NCBI GenBank assembly: GCA_018296165.2
Contig: JACKQL020000013.1
Span: 124,001-188,000 of the forward strand
DNA from: Termitomyces sp. T153
Taxonomy: Eukaryota; Basidiomycota; Agaricomycetes; Agaricales; Lyophyllaceae
Direction of reading: 5' to 3'
Length of the DNA stretch: 64,000 nt
Position numbers and translations under genes: made by a program. The notes below the pieces were generated by a model, which saw only the letters and a program-made list of their open reading frames with translations, was not told where the DNA came from and did no database searches. Positions 34,896 to 46,109 of the stretch are shown here, one piece after another; within the stretch, counting starts at the first letter, position 1; each line of letters opens with the position of its first letter.

Positions 34896-36784
34896 ATGTC
34901 GACGTCCTGTGGGAATCCAGAGACAGAGACGGGGGCTCTCATGCTTCGTGAGTCTGCTATCTGGTCACCCACCATCATCATTAATCCTGCAGGATAAATC
35001 GAGGTCGCCCAAAGTTTGATAAATCAAAACAGTGTGTACGATGCAAAGAGAAAACCGGGAACATTGTTATCAGACATGCGGTCTACTGCAAGTATGCAAT
35101 AAATTCGAATAATCTGGATCTGTCTGACTGCATTGCCCAGAGAATGTTTCTCTACTCTGATCTCTGTCAAATTTCGTCGAGCGCTTGATCCTACTGTCAA
35201 TCCACTTCCAGATGGCCCACGACGAAAAGGCCTCAAAGCTGGAGGAGATCTTTTGATAGGCTTTTCTGGAGGACTTGGGTCTACTGTTCTTCTGGACCTA
35301 ATGTACCGAACCTATTTCTCCTTCCACGACGCACCTATTGACTTGACAACTGGGAAACCTCGAGGGGGCAAAGATCATCCTCGAAACCTTCTTGTCTGGT
35401 CTCGTGGATCTGTGTGCTATGTCGAGCCATGTAATGCTTTTCCTGGGGCACGTCTTTCTCTGTGATCTGTGTGGGTGACCTCCTCAACCGCTCAGACAGA
35501 TGAAAGATCGAACGGAACACATACGAGCAATCGTTGAACAATATGAAGACCTTACATTCATTCCTTTGCGTATTGAAGATGCTTTCAGTCGTGATTGGTG
35601 GGATAGTGTTGGTGGAAAGCACATTTCAGACAATCTAGGGATAGATTTGACGAATGAAGGCTCGTACTTCAATCAGAGCAACACGGGTTAAACTGACGTG
35701 TTTTCTCTGCAGACCTTCTTCTATCGTCCATATCGAATGAAGGGAATGAAGGGTACTCCAAATCACCCGTACAGCAACTTCAAAAATACATTTTCTCCCT
35801 ACCGACTCAGACTGCAATCCTGAGTACAGTCCAAACCCTGACTCGGATACTCCTCCTCCACACCGCCTCGGCAATAGGTTCATCACATCTTCTTCTTGGA
35901 ACCTCTTTGACATCACTATCAATATCTTTAATATCCTCTATCTCTCAAGGAGGCGGCTTCGTAGTGAGGGAGGAGGGGAAAGAGGAATGGGTGCCACCAA
36001 GATCGGTAACTCAGATGAAGACGAACGGGCACGAGAATGGTAACATCCGTGTCGTTCGTCCTTTACAAGATATAGGGATGAAAGAATGTGCAATGTGGGC
36101 TTGGTGGCATGGTCTCAATGTTGTTGGACGCGAAAAATTTCCGGGTGGAAAGCAGAGTATTGGACAGCTGACAAAAGGTGAGACATCCGCTATTTCTCAT
36201 CCAGCTACACCCAATGAATTTTTAAGACTTCATTGTTGGGCTCGAACGAGATTATCCGTCCACGGTGTCTACAATAGCGCGGACGTGCTCCAAGTTGGCG
36301 CCAAAGCACGGGACAGATGGAATATGCTTGTTCTGCCAAAGGTACTTCCTTGTGACTGAAATTATAATCATGATACTCACAATTACAAAGACCCGCACAA
36401 TATGGGCTTCAGGACTGGAGGGCACAGACAGCGATCCGATCATTCAAATCTATTACATCTTATCGCCCACCTCATTTCCCTGAACGAGATACGACGGACG
36501 TTCCGACATCTCCATCGCCGCCATCACTTACGCCTTTCCTATGCTATCATTGTCATACGACACTCACGAGCCGAAGCAGCAGGGGAACAACTGCTGTATC
36601 AGTGTCTAAAGATGACCCTACCCCCATGCCTCTGTGGGTGACATCGAGCTCAGCGGCATCAACTGTCAGTTCAACAGTTCGTGTTGCTACTCAGGATCCA
36701 TACAGTGGTGAGGAGATTTGGAATCGAAAGAAGATGGATGTTGAGCAGATGAAGGCTACAGTTGCTGAATTTTTGTTCGAATAG
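34896..36784 (+). CDS. CTU2: Cytoplasmic tRNA 2-thiolation protein 2
   Basis: Partner of CTU1/Ncs6 in the Urm1-dependent thiolation of U34 in Lys, Gln and Glu tRNAs. Evidence: N-terminal CVRCKEKTGNIVIRHAVYCK joined over an intron to ECFSTLISVKFRRAL, the conserved C-x2-C...C-x2-C start; GDLLIGFSGGLGSTVLLDL, a P-loop-like ATP pyrophosphatase motif; HIRAIVEQYEDLTFIPLRIE; then LLLHTASAIGSSHLLLGTSL and RVVRPLQDIGMKECAMWAWW. A C-terminal Cys pair (ICLFCQR) follows, and the end is VEQMKATVAEFLFE with stop TAG at 36784. About six introns. The first junction, from ATG 34896 to the exon starting near 34990, needs an unusual GAG acceptor, so the first 20 residues are uncertain. Function is inferred from the family. 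Confidence 0.88.
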
Positions 36785-36884
36785 AAATCTGGTTTAATTT
36801 TTGATTAAATATCATTCCTCTGATTACGTAATAATTTTGTAAAACCTTATCTAACTTGTTGCCTTCAATCGGCTTCTTCGAGCA

Positions 36885-39176
36885 ATGCCCAATTCGGCGA
36901 ACCCACAGGTTGATGTTTCGTCCCTTCAGCCGAAGAAGAACACCGTCCTAGTGTCTCATGGTCGCCCACCTTGGTACTTGAGTTATGACAGGGCTTGAAG
37001 TTGATCGATTGTTGATAAAGTAATACCTTCAGGTATGGAATGGATGGTAAGAGGAAATGGGATGCCTATGTTGTCGCTGTTTCTGGTATGAAACTTTGCT
37101 GCCTCAGTAATATGATGATCGAACCGTATCTGCCTCTAGGGGGCTCAGGCAGTGGAAAGGTTCGCGACAAACTGCTCTTAGCCTGTTCTAGCCTGAAGCT
37201 TCCAATGCTAGACGCATGTCGCTAGAGAGATTGTGAAGGCTCTTGGTTCTATCCCTACAGTTATCATATTGTCACAGGTATCTTGTATACGTGTTGTAGA
37301 TCAATGACTAACCTTGACCCAGGATAGCTTCTACAAATATCATACTCCTGAAGAATTAGAACTCGCACATGCTAATAAGATGGATTTCGATCACCCAGAA
37401 GCTATTGATATGCTTATGTTCGCAGAAGTCGGTTGCATCATAATCAAAAGGATTCCATTAAGTAACTATCTGATCATTAGTGCTTAGCGGAACTCAAGGC
37501 CTGCAAGCAGTCAAACATTCCAGTTTACTCGTTTTCTGACCATCAGCGACTTCCAGAGAAGAAATATTTATACGGGGCAACTATTATCATCAGTCAAAAT
37601 TTCCCATAACGTCCTGCTCTCCTGGGCTGATCTCTTCCATAGCGGAAGGAATTATGGTGCTTCATGATCCTGTACTTCGAGAATTATACGACCTCAAGGT
37701 AATATAAATGTTAAACGCTTCAGACGATGGGGTTGACTTGGAAAATGTAGATCTTTGTGCAATGTGACTCAGATCTTATGCTTGCCCGACGAATAGCGCG
37801 CGATGTCGAAGAACGTGGAAGGGACGTCGGTGGTATTCTGGACCAGTGAGTTAGATCATAATGCCTTCCTCTGTGTAGTAACTTATGATGTGATATGTCA
37901 TAGGTATCTCCGGTTTGTCAAGCCTGCGTACGACAACTTCGTCCGTCCAACTGCATCATATGCCGACATTGTACAGGATTGACATCTTTGAAATTACATT
38001 CTTATCTAAGACACTTATAGATTGTCCCAGGGTCAAATAATGCGGTCGCAATAGACCTGATTTCGGCTCATATTCGTCGACAGTTGGAAGAGCGTGCTAA
38101 TCAATTCCGGAAGAAGCTAGCTGTTCCAGATCTTTACTTCCCAAATGGCTCAGGTTTGGGATCTGAAAGCAAACTTGAGGACCTAAATCTCAAGGTTCTC
38201 CCTCATACGCCCCAGTTGCAAGTGAGTCTAAGCTTCATTTCAGGACTGCTAAGTCATATATTCTTATGCTACCTTAGGGAATTTTCACTATCTTAAGGTC
38301 AAAAAATACGTCAAATCAAGATTTTATTTTCTTCATTGATCGCCTTTCCACGTTGTTGGTGGAAAACGCACTACAGTTTCTTCCTTATAAACCCAAGACT
38401 ATCATAACACCCACGGAGGTGGAGTATGATGGAAAACACCTAGATGCTGAGGTAAAAACAAGTTGCCCAGTTCTTTAACTGTTCATGACATTCGATTCAT
38501 GTAGTACATTTGCGGTGTCTCTATACTACGTTCGTGAGTACTCTCCTTGGTTTTGACGCTTCAGGTAGATCAACATAATTGGTGGCGCAGAGGTGGCGCT
38601 CTAGAACGCGGATTTCGACGAGTTATTCACGACGTTCCGTTGGGTTCGATGCTCATTCAATCTGAAGCTAAAACAGGAGAACCGCTTCTTCTTCATTTGA
38701 TGCTTCCGGAATATGTACGTTTAAGGCATCTGGCTGAAAAATCATGGGTGTTCCTGTTGGACGCACAGGTAGCGATCAATGGATTTTGTCTGCTATGCCC
38801 ATAGTTGTTGATACATCTGATTAGATCGGCACGGCGGCAGCTGCATTCATGGCTGTCCGTGTCTTGCTCGATCATGGCGTGCGAGAAAATAGGATTATCT
38901 TTGTCACCTTTCTGGTTGCCCGCGGAGGCGGCGTGTCGGTCTTACGCCGCATGTTCCCTCAAGTGACGATTGTCTGTGGTGCTCTCGATGACGAGATGCG
39001 TGAAGGTTGGCTGAAGGGATACATAGGGGATGGGAATCCGGAAGGTAATGGTCGTCCAGTATGGCTTATGCAGCCGGGAATGGGTCAGATAGGTCAGTTC
39101 AAACTCATCGTGATCATCCACCACTATATGTGTGGCCGCTGACTATTACCTGCCAGGTGATCGTTACTACCTGTGA
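36885..39176 (+). CDS. URK1: Uridine kinase with C-terminal UPRT-like domain
   Basis: Pyrimidine salvage enzyme phosphorylating uridine and cytidine to the monophosphates. It starts MPNSANPQVDVSSLQPKKN, then the P-loop VSGGSGSGKTHVA assembled over two introns (GSGSGK is one tiny exon near 37140-37160), VIILSQDSFYKYHTPEE, NKMDFDHPEAIDM, YSFSDHQRL, EGIMVLHDPVLRELYDLKIF, ARRIARDVEERGRDVGGILD QYLRFVKPAYDNFV, and IVPGSNNAVAIDLI. The second half is a UPRT fold: LRSGGALERGFRRVIHDVPL, GSMLIQSEAKTGEPLLLH and the PRPP-loop counterpart LLDAQIGTAAAAFMAVRVL. That loop departs from the DPMLATGGS type of active UPRT, as is usual in eukaryotic uridine kinase-like proteins, so only the kinase half is expected to be catalytic. 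It ends QIGDRYYL, stop TGA at 39176. Confidence 0.92.
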
Positions 39177-39399
39177 CTTGCACTCAGCATCATTCCCCTG
39201 CGGATAATCTAATTTTTAATCTTCCATCACATGTGAGGGTCTGATTTATTCCCTTGTACATCATTGTGCAAGGAAGCATCTTCCGCCAAGCATTGATCTC
39301 TTGTTGCCAAGCATTGTCAACTGACTATGTACCAGTATCTACCTTCTCATTCGCTTTCTTTCTGCGCCAATGGAAAAATTACACGAGTCACCGCTCGTA

Positions 39400-39405
39400 T
39401 TATAT
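39400..39405 (+). promoter_or_regulatory. TATA box of rhamnogalacturonan acetylesterase gene
   Basis: TATATA lies about 50 bases upstream of the ATG at 39451. Core-promoter role inferred from spacing. Confidence 0.4.
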
Positions 39406-39450
39406 AGATATTAATGCAGGGGCTTCACTGCAGAAACAACAACTTCAGGC

Positions 39451-40551
39451 ATGCTTCGCCTTCTCAGCATTTTCAGCCTCTTGGCTATGAGGGCTTTGGC
39501 ACTGCCTCGGGCTACCTCCACTTCATTCGTTCTCATTGGAGACAGCACAACAGCAAATGGGTGAGCCATTCCCTCTGGGTTTTCTTTCACTCAGACAACT
39601 CAGATCAATGGCAGCACAACGGTTAATAGTGGAGGATGGGGCAGTGGCCTTTGCGGATCCACTATAACTGGGAACATTGCTTCTGTTGTGGACGGCACTC
39701 CTTGTATCAATACGGCGAAAAATGGTGCCACAACAGGGACCTTTGTTCAGGACGGGTAAGCAAGCATTATAGTTGTGTGTCTGTTATCTAGTGTTCCCTA
39801 AATAAACATTAGATATTTTGCAACCTCACTCGCAGCGATCAGGGATGAAGTTGGGAAAGGACACAGAACGTTGGTAACACTACAATTTGGACACAACGAC
39901 CAAAAGATTGCGCCCCCAGAATCGATGGCAGCAAATTTAACGTCAATGGTACAGCAAATCCGTGCCGCTGGCGGTGAGCCGGTTCTGATCACTAGTCTCA
40001 CTCGACGAAATTTCTATACGAATGGTACCGTATCGGATACGCTCGGTCCGTGGGCGGCTGGTATGTGGCCCGTTTTTCCCGCCCCGAGTTATCTCCCAGA
40101 CCGCTCACAAAAAGTTGACCAGCCACTATATCGGTCGCTCAACAACAAGGAACTCATTATATTGACTTGCACCAAGCATCTATCACATATGTAAGCAAAT
40201 TTGGAAGAAACATCGTAGCCTGGTTTTATAGGCTTCGTTCAGGTTGAAGCTATTGGACCCGATGCCGCCTGGCGCTTAAACAGATCTCCAGATGACTTCA
40301 CTCGTAAGCATACTTCCTGCCCGGAACTACTACACATGTCCTCATTCAAGTTCAGATCTCAATGTCAATGGCACGACAGTGTTTGGCCGGTACGTTGTCT
40401 TCATATTAATCATAAATCGAGAATTCTAAATTATCTGACATCCCCTAGTATGGTTGCAGACCTTCTGACCGCCAGCTATCCGGGTGAACTCCCCATTGTT
40501 GCCAATACTGCCCTTTCCTACAACATCTCGCATGGTATTGCGTCATACTGA
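39451..40551 (+). CDS. Rhamnogalacturonan acetylesterase (CE12, SGNH hydrolase)
   Basis: Secreted esterase removing acetyl groups from the pectin backbone. The ATG at 39451 opens a signal peptide (MLRLLSIFSLLAMRALALPR). SGNH blocks in order: FVLIGDSTTANG with the nucleophile Ser in GDS, SGGWGSGLCG (oxyanion Gly), NGATTGTFVQDG, LVTLQFGHNDQK with the Asn block, and RSPDDFTHLNVNGTTVFG with the catalytic Asp and His, the His codon being completed across an intron. It ends YNISHGIASY with stop TGA at 40551. Five introns. Active-site residues are complete. A decayed second copy lies directly downstream. Assignment to CE12 rather than another SGNH family rests on the GDSTTANG, GGWG and GHND pattern typical of rhamnogalacturonan acetylesterases. 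Confidence 0.9.
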
Positions 40552-41004
40552 GTGAAGCGCCCATGTTCATTCTATCGTGTTTGATCTTTTCTTAAACTTT
40601 GGTCTATGCTGTACTTATACAACGTACGCTCTGCAAACAAAATGTTGAATGCATCTGAAGAGATACAAAGTAGAACCATTCAGTTATCTAACTTACCTTG
40701 AACGTTGGTATACTGAAGTTATCCAGCATCATTCAGTCAACTACAGTAACTTGTATGTTGGCCATACTTTCTCATTATTTTACTCCTGAAACGGTGGTCC
40801 CGCAGCCCGATGGCGGCCGTTTGAGGTCGCCCCGTCGCCCAACTATTTTCCGATACTTATCTCGTGATTTGCGCTCTAAACATGAACTTAGAAGAAGCTA
40901 TTATCTCCTACTAGTACTTTTGCAGCCAAGAAGTCATGCATCGTGTATTCACCATCGTTTGGTTCTTAACATCGTGGTGTTTCCAAGCATCTGACTTACG
41001 CCAT

Positions 41005-41880
41005 CATTCATGCTTTGAACATCTTGATTCTGGTTGGGGATAGTACGACAGCGAATGGATGCGTAGCTCAGGCGAATGACGTCAATTCAAGTAGCCAACC
41101 ATCTACGCCAAACAGTGGGGGATGGGGCAACGGCCTTGTGTGGTTCTGAAATAACAGCAAAGAATGCTTCTGTTCTACCGGGCATAGCCCTGTATCAATA
41201 CAGTTCATGATGGAACGACAGCAGGCTCATTCGTCGCTGATGGGTACGAAACCATTCGCCGGCATCTTCCAATCAGGTTTGGGCTGAGCGGATTGCTCGA
41301 TTCGTCTAGCTTTTGGGGTATCTCTCCTGCAGCGATCAAGGGAGAAGTTACTGCTGGTCGCAGAACACTTGTGACGATTTGGTTGGGGCAGCATCCATCG
41401 ATGACGGCAAATTTGACGTCGACGGTTCAGCAAGTTAGTGGTTACATCAGTACTAGTTACCGACCTTACGAGATGCAACTTCAACGCGGATGGTACTATC
41501 AACGACTCACTTGGTTATGGGAAAATGGTGTGCATCAATCAACTCGATCAACAACTATCTCTGGCTTTCTAGGAGAAAGCGCACCGGGTCTACCTACACA
41601 ATACCTCGATTCTACGTGTGAGCAAGGCATTTTTGAACGAAGTTGGCCTTACCTAGGTTGTTCTTTGCAGTGCGAAGTCATTAGTCCTGACGCCTCCCAT
41701 AGCTTTAACAGACTATCAGATGACAATACTTGTAGGTCATGTTCTGCTCAACTATTATATTTGATTGTAAACGGCACGGCTATTAAAAATTTGAATTCCG
41801 CTTGAATCAAATAGAACTACGAGGAAATTGTCCGGGTGGCACCCCTATTCACAACTGTGGTTCGACAGGTTCATGATTCA
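41005..41880 (+). pseudogene. Decayed tandem copy of the rhamnogalacturonan acetylesterase
   Basis: Same order as the upstream gene but broken. The start codon and signal peptide are not found. LVGDSTTANG and SGGWGNGL are recognisable, followed by a one-base insertion (CTTG before TGTGGTTCTG) that leads to a stop at about 41150. A shifted frame then gives PCINTVHDGTTAGSFVADG, and later frames give GRRTLVTIWLGQHPS and TANLTSTVQQ. The GHNDQK block with the active-site Asn has been lost (GQH only). Intron 1 of the intact gene is represented by about 13 leftover bases. No intact catalytic Asp/His block is seen downstream, though the sequence after 41690 still resembles the 3' part. Confidence 0.8.
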
Positions 41881-42283
41881 CTCTTTACTTGTATTGAATT
41901 ATAATCAAACTGACTTTCCTAAAACATGGTGCGCGGACCTTCCATAGGCTAGCTTCCTATTCCAACTTCCTAATATTCCAATTCCCCTCTTAACATCACC
42001 TATGGTATCCCTTCCAATCCGCCGAAATTATTCTTGACCAATGAGGGCAATAAAATTTGAGATTAATCAATTAATCCTTTGACAAGTTCTGGCTCGGGGT
42101 CTCTTGTAGCCGCGAGAGTATGTTACACGGACATCAGATACACTATAAGCTGAAAGTGTCTACGTAGGAAGGAATGTCGTATTAATAGAAATATAGTGTG
42201 TTATGGATGGGAGATGCAATGGGATATGAACGAAAATAGATAGAAGTTCCAATGGTAGAATGTCCCTGACCAATGAATGTCCT
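41881..42283. other. Convergent intergenic region
   Basis: About 400 bp between the acetylesterase relic and the 3' end of the exchanger gene. Nothing recognised. Confidence 0.35.
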
Positions 42284-45093
42284 TTATACAACACATTCTG
42301 CGAGTGATGTGGGGAGAGAAGAGCCTACGACTGCAAAGTCAAAACGATCAGATTGAAACAAATAGTTAATCTCGCACCTGGGTAGAACCAAAATGTCACA
42401 GCAATGATGATGTACAGACCTTGCATTGTATGAAATATTCGGAGAGAATGAGACCTAGAAACAAGCACTCACATATAAGAATCATCCCTTCCAACCAGTT
42501 GGATTTGCCGTCAACCACGACATAGCCCATAGTTTGAACTGCAACAAAATAAATTATTACACCGCACAGGAGTTCTCAAGCGCTAGAACTGTCACACCAG
42601 AAATGTACAGCACCTTGAGTTAGAAAGGTTATTAGCCATGACGAGATACTGCTGCAGAAGCCCACGATCGGGACGTTACTTACCAGAGATTGGAAAGGGT
42701 CCATCAAAAGTGATAAAGGCTTACCCATGGCCCACGCCAGAGTGACAATGAACCTAGTGCCAAATTGCCACACTTCAGAACGCGTGGTTGCGAAGGTGAT
42801 CGCGCCACTTACGGAATGACAAACAGAGCCGTTTGCTGTGTGCGTCATTGATCAAGGGTGAATTTGTTTAATGTTCAATAGTGAACATACAATGGCGGAT
42901 CCCACAGCGACTCCAATACTGAAGGATAACTCATCCTTGACCGACACATTGACTGCTGTCATGCACTCTGCCGAAAATACAAACTTCAGCGTCTTGACGT
43001 AAAACACAAGAACAGAGGGACAACCTGCTAAAGAAGTGACAGCCGGCAGGAGTATGAGGCCAACCCATTCCTTGCTCACTCTTGAGGATATTCCGTCCAT
43101 CGAGTCCACCAGCCAGTCAGCTGTAACTGATGTCGCCTATAGATCAATGAGGCTATGCTATGTGCATATGCATGCATGAAACCCACGACAGTGACAATGA
43201 CCAACACCAGGACGACTAGGAGGATCCCGATACGTGGCTCGTGGGGCATATCTGGAGCATGATTCCCACCTTCACCCTCCTGACTAGTATCAGCCGGACT
43301 CTCGATCTTTTCACTGCCATCCTGACTCCCGGTATAGACCATTGTGCTAGCGCTGCTCGTAGAACGCCCGAAGCTCATTCGCGCCATGGGGTACCCACCA
43401 GCGGGGGGCACGAGTTTTACAGTGGACTCGCCATAGGGCCCCACGAGTGCCATCCGGGAACTGCTAGCCGACTCAGGAGAAGGAATGGTAAACTGGGACA
43501 CCAACGGATGGCGAGATTGGGAATTTGAAGAGGATGAATAGACCGGATAGCGCACAGAATGCGAGAGGGGGCCGTCAGCACTGTGGCTGTTGTCCCTAAA
43601 GGACGAGTCTGATGAGAAGTCATCTGTGTCCTTGTCCCTCTGACGTGACTCCATAGGTAGATCCTGTGACGATCGTGCTGACTTTGATTCCCTGACAGCA
43701 AATGCCGGGCTTTGTCTGTTGTGTATGTCGCTGTACAGATAGGAATGTGACCATAGCTGGAAGACAAGGTATCCTCCATAGACTGATAGACATATCCAGT
43801 CAAAAGGAATATAGAGAGAATCAATTCATACCTAAAAATAGTACGATAGCCACCTGAATGTCCGATTAGACGAAGGAAAAGAAAGGGCAAGAGAAAGCTC
43901 ACGCCATGACTCATCTGCAATATACCCTTCTTTTGCACATCTGGAAGGTCCGTCGCAGAGCCGCCGAGGGCGAAATGGTATACTGCAGGTAAAAACAACG
44001 CCCCGACGCTAACACTGAGTAGGGAAGAATGTATTTGTACCGCAGCTGTTCAGCCATGGTCGCTCATATGGTTTTAAAAAGGCGTGTGCCAAAGCAACTT
44101 ACTCGGATCGAAACCTTGTTCGGAAAATCGGGTTCCGCCAGCAAAGAAACATAGTCCTAGAACAAGCACTGTGATTCTGTGTTACGACGCACGTATTGCT
44201 CGAGCATCGTATAGTATACTCACGAAGCTTGCTCAGCATAGACCCCATCACTGGCGTGATCGTTGGTAATGCGGAGGAAGTTATCCAGGACAAGACTTAC
44301 ATGCTGATTGAACAAAGGTGAGGTGACATTTTCGTAACGCGCATATCTAGAGCTAATTGGGGTCCATGCCCAAAATATATGCGCATTGACTTACTGCAAC
44401 CACGACGCTGACCCTGTGAATCGAAGGTCAGCAAATGCGGAACAGAATTCGTGTAGCCCACTGACATGTTGCTCTGAAAGAAGAATCAAGTCAGTGAACA
44501 GGGAGAAGACATATATACTCCTACCAAGCTTGCGTTGACGAGTCCTGCCTTTGAGCCACCAATTCGGAGTGCGAGTTCATGGGTCGATAGATCGTGTAAC
44601 TTGAGCAGGGTTCGTCGTAAGTTCCGTGATCAAGATGAGTATTAAGCCTACTCACATTCACTAAAGGTATTAAAGCTAGAAGAGAAACTGACGCGTAGCC
44701 AATTGTACGTTTATCTTGACATCATTTACCACAATAACTCACATATGAATTTGAGGGCGTGGGCTTTCGGCATAGTCAAGTTGACAGTCCACTATATTTA
44801 GGTTTGTGAGCTATTAGAGCGTCTCCAGCGCTGAATCACGGACTGAGATAGGAACCATAACGAGTAGAATATTAAGCCCTGACGTGGCGCTGTTGAGGCA
44901 TGAATTGGACTTGCAGATATACTTTGGGCGTACATGATCCAAGAATAATATGCCTCCATCCTTCAAAGAGGACTGTAGATCTAACCCTCCGCTGTGCCAC
45001 GCTGGCCATAGAGGCTACTGAATATTGTGAAGGAGTGGTCCAGAAGGAGGGCAAAGAGTTGGCGGGGAGGCCGCTCTCTGCAGACTGAGCCAT
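42284..45093 (-). CDS. Vacuolar Ca2+/H+ exchanger (CAX/VCX1 family), divergent
   Basis: Cation/proton antiporter of the CaCA superfamily that in yeast (Vcx1) loads calcium into the vacuole. From ATG 45093 (MAQSAESGLPANSLPSFW): RVRSTVLFEGWRHIILG, LNILLVMVPIS, HDLSTHELALRIGG, AGLVNASL, SMLSKLLLVLGLCFFAGGTRF joined to SEQGFDP, LPAVYHFALGG and ILQMSHGV. A long Ser-rich cytosolic loop (SSRMALVGPYGESTVKL) follows, then ILLVVLVLVIVTVVGF, KEWVGLILLPAVTSLAECMTAV, VSVKDELSFSIGVAVGSAIQ TALFVIPF, MGKPLSLLMDPFQSL, YVVVDGKSNWLEGMILI and a short tail ending SLAECVV (stop 42284). Family calls are certain, but the signatures normally GNAxE are altered in both halves (TSLAEC in the second; no GNAVE at the first), so transport activity is doubtful. 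Confidence 0.85.
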
Positions 45094-45492
45094 AGTCACC
45101 AGTGACCGTGGCGTAGAAACGAAAACAAAGCGACCAGCTGAACGACTTGTCGCGTGCTGCACTGCAAGCTTCGTCCCGATATGGAATAGTACTTGCCTAA
45201 CACATCTTTCTTCAGAGTCGCTATTTTTGGCTCAACCTTGCTCGAGGTGTTTGGATATTGTCCAGCACGGAAATCATTCAAAGCAGCATATATTTGATAT
45301 GATAGAGCAGAATGACACGTCGTCATGGCAAAAATAGAGCCCACAAGGTCCAGAACAAGTCTGCATTGAGAGAAAGACGATATATGCAAGATAATTCCAG
45401 ACGCGTTACATAATCATCTCGGACGCAAGCGGAAAGACGTCACATGTGACATAGGAATTCGTGACTACTCCGTCTCCCTCCACCTCAAAACG
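45094..45492. promoter_or_regulatory. Divergent promoter region, CAX exchanger / cytochrome c oxidase subunit
   Basis: About 400 bp between two start codons on opposite strands. It contains short CT-rich runs just before the oxidase ATG (CTCCGTCTCCCTCCACC). No specific site identified. Confidence 0.4.
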
Positions 45493-46109
45493 ATGTTCAG
45501 ATCTGCTGTACGTGCTGCTCGTCCGGCAGTTCTCGCTGCGCGCTCCAACCTCAAGCCCAGCGGTCCCTCCGCGCTCCGCGCATTCCACAATTCCATTCGT
45601 GTCTCTGAGTCCCACGGCCCCGCCCCACCCCAGCTTTACGGTCCCGGAGGAAAGGCCGGTGAAGTTCCCAGTGACATCGAGCAGGCTACAGGTCTTGAAC
45701 GTCTACAACTGCTGGGAGAACTTGAGGGTGTCAAAGTTTTTGATGATGCGCCTCTCGACGCCAGCCGAATTGGAACAAAAGCTGATCCCATTCTTGTACC
45801 TTCTTACGTGCGTGTCGCATTTTTTTGCTTTATTTTGCTAATTACCCTTCAAATCTCAGGATATTGAACGTATTATTGGATGCACTGGTTCTCCTGCCGA
45901 CTCCCATGAGGTGTTGTGGTTCAATTTGACCGCGGAGAGGCAAGGGCGTTGCACCGAGTGCGGCTCTGGTACATTCAACTTTTTATTTGCCACATTGGAT
46001 TAGCTGCTCATACTCTTGACTAGTCTATGCGCTTGACGTTCAGACCGGACCTGTTGATGTTTCAGTGGGAACTGCTGAGGAAGTCACTCATGCCCATGCC
46101 CACCACTAG
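45493..46109 (+). CDS. COX4: Cytochrome c oxidase subunit 4 (mammalian Vb homologue)
   Basis: Nuclear-encoded, zinc-binding subunit of mitochondrial respiratory complex IV. Three exons, 45493-45807, 45860-45968 and 46024-46109, all in phase, give 169 residues. The N-terminus is a mitochondrial presequence rich in Arg, Ala and Ser (MFRSAVRAARPAVLAARSNL). The mature part has PSDIEQATGLERLQLLGELE, DPILVPSY, and over the first intron DIERIIGCTGSPADSHEVLW, then RQGRCTECGS with the CxxC zinc ligands, and VYALDVQTGP, ending in an Ala/His-rich tail (EEVTHAHAHH). Order and length match the Cox4/Vb family. Expected to be constitutive or carbon-regulated; no element is assigned. Confidence 0.95.

Noticed and set aside
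36885..39176. Active uracil phosphoribosyltransferase in the uridine kinase C-terminus
   Set aside because: The PRPP loop is not of the DPMLATGGS type (here DAQIGTAAAAF), as in related eukaryotic proteins generally regarded as kinase-only.
45461..45841. 126-codon frame overlapping COX4 exon 1 in another frame
   Set aside because: The COX4 frame has a mitochondrial presequence, conserved residues and matching splice phases; the overlapping frame has none.
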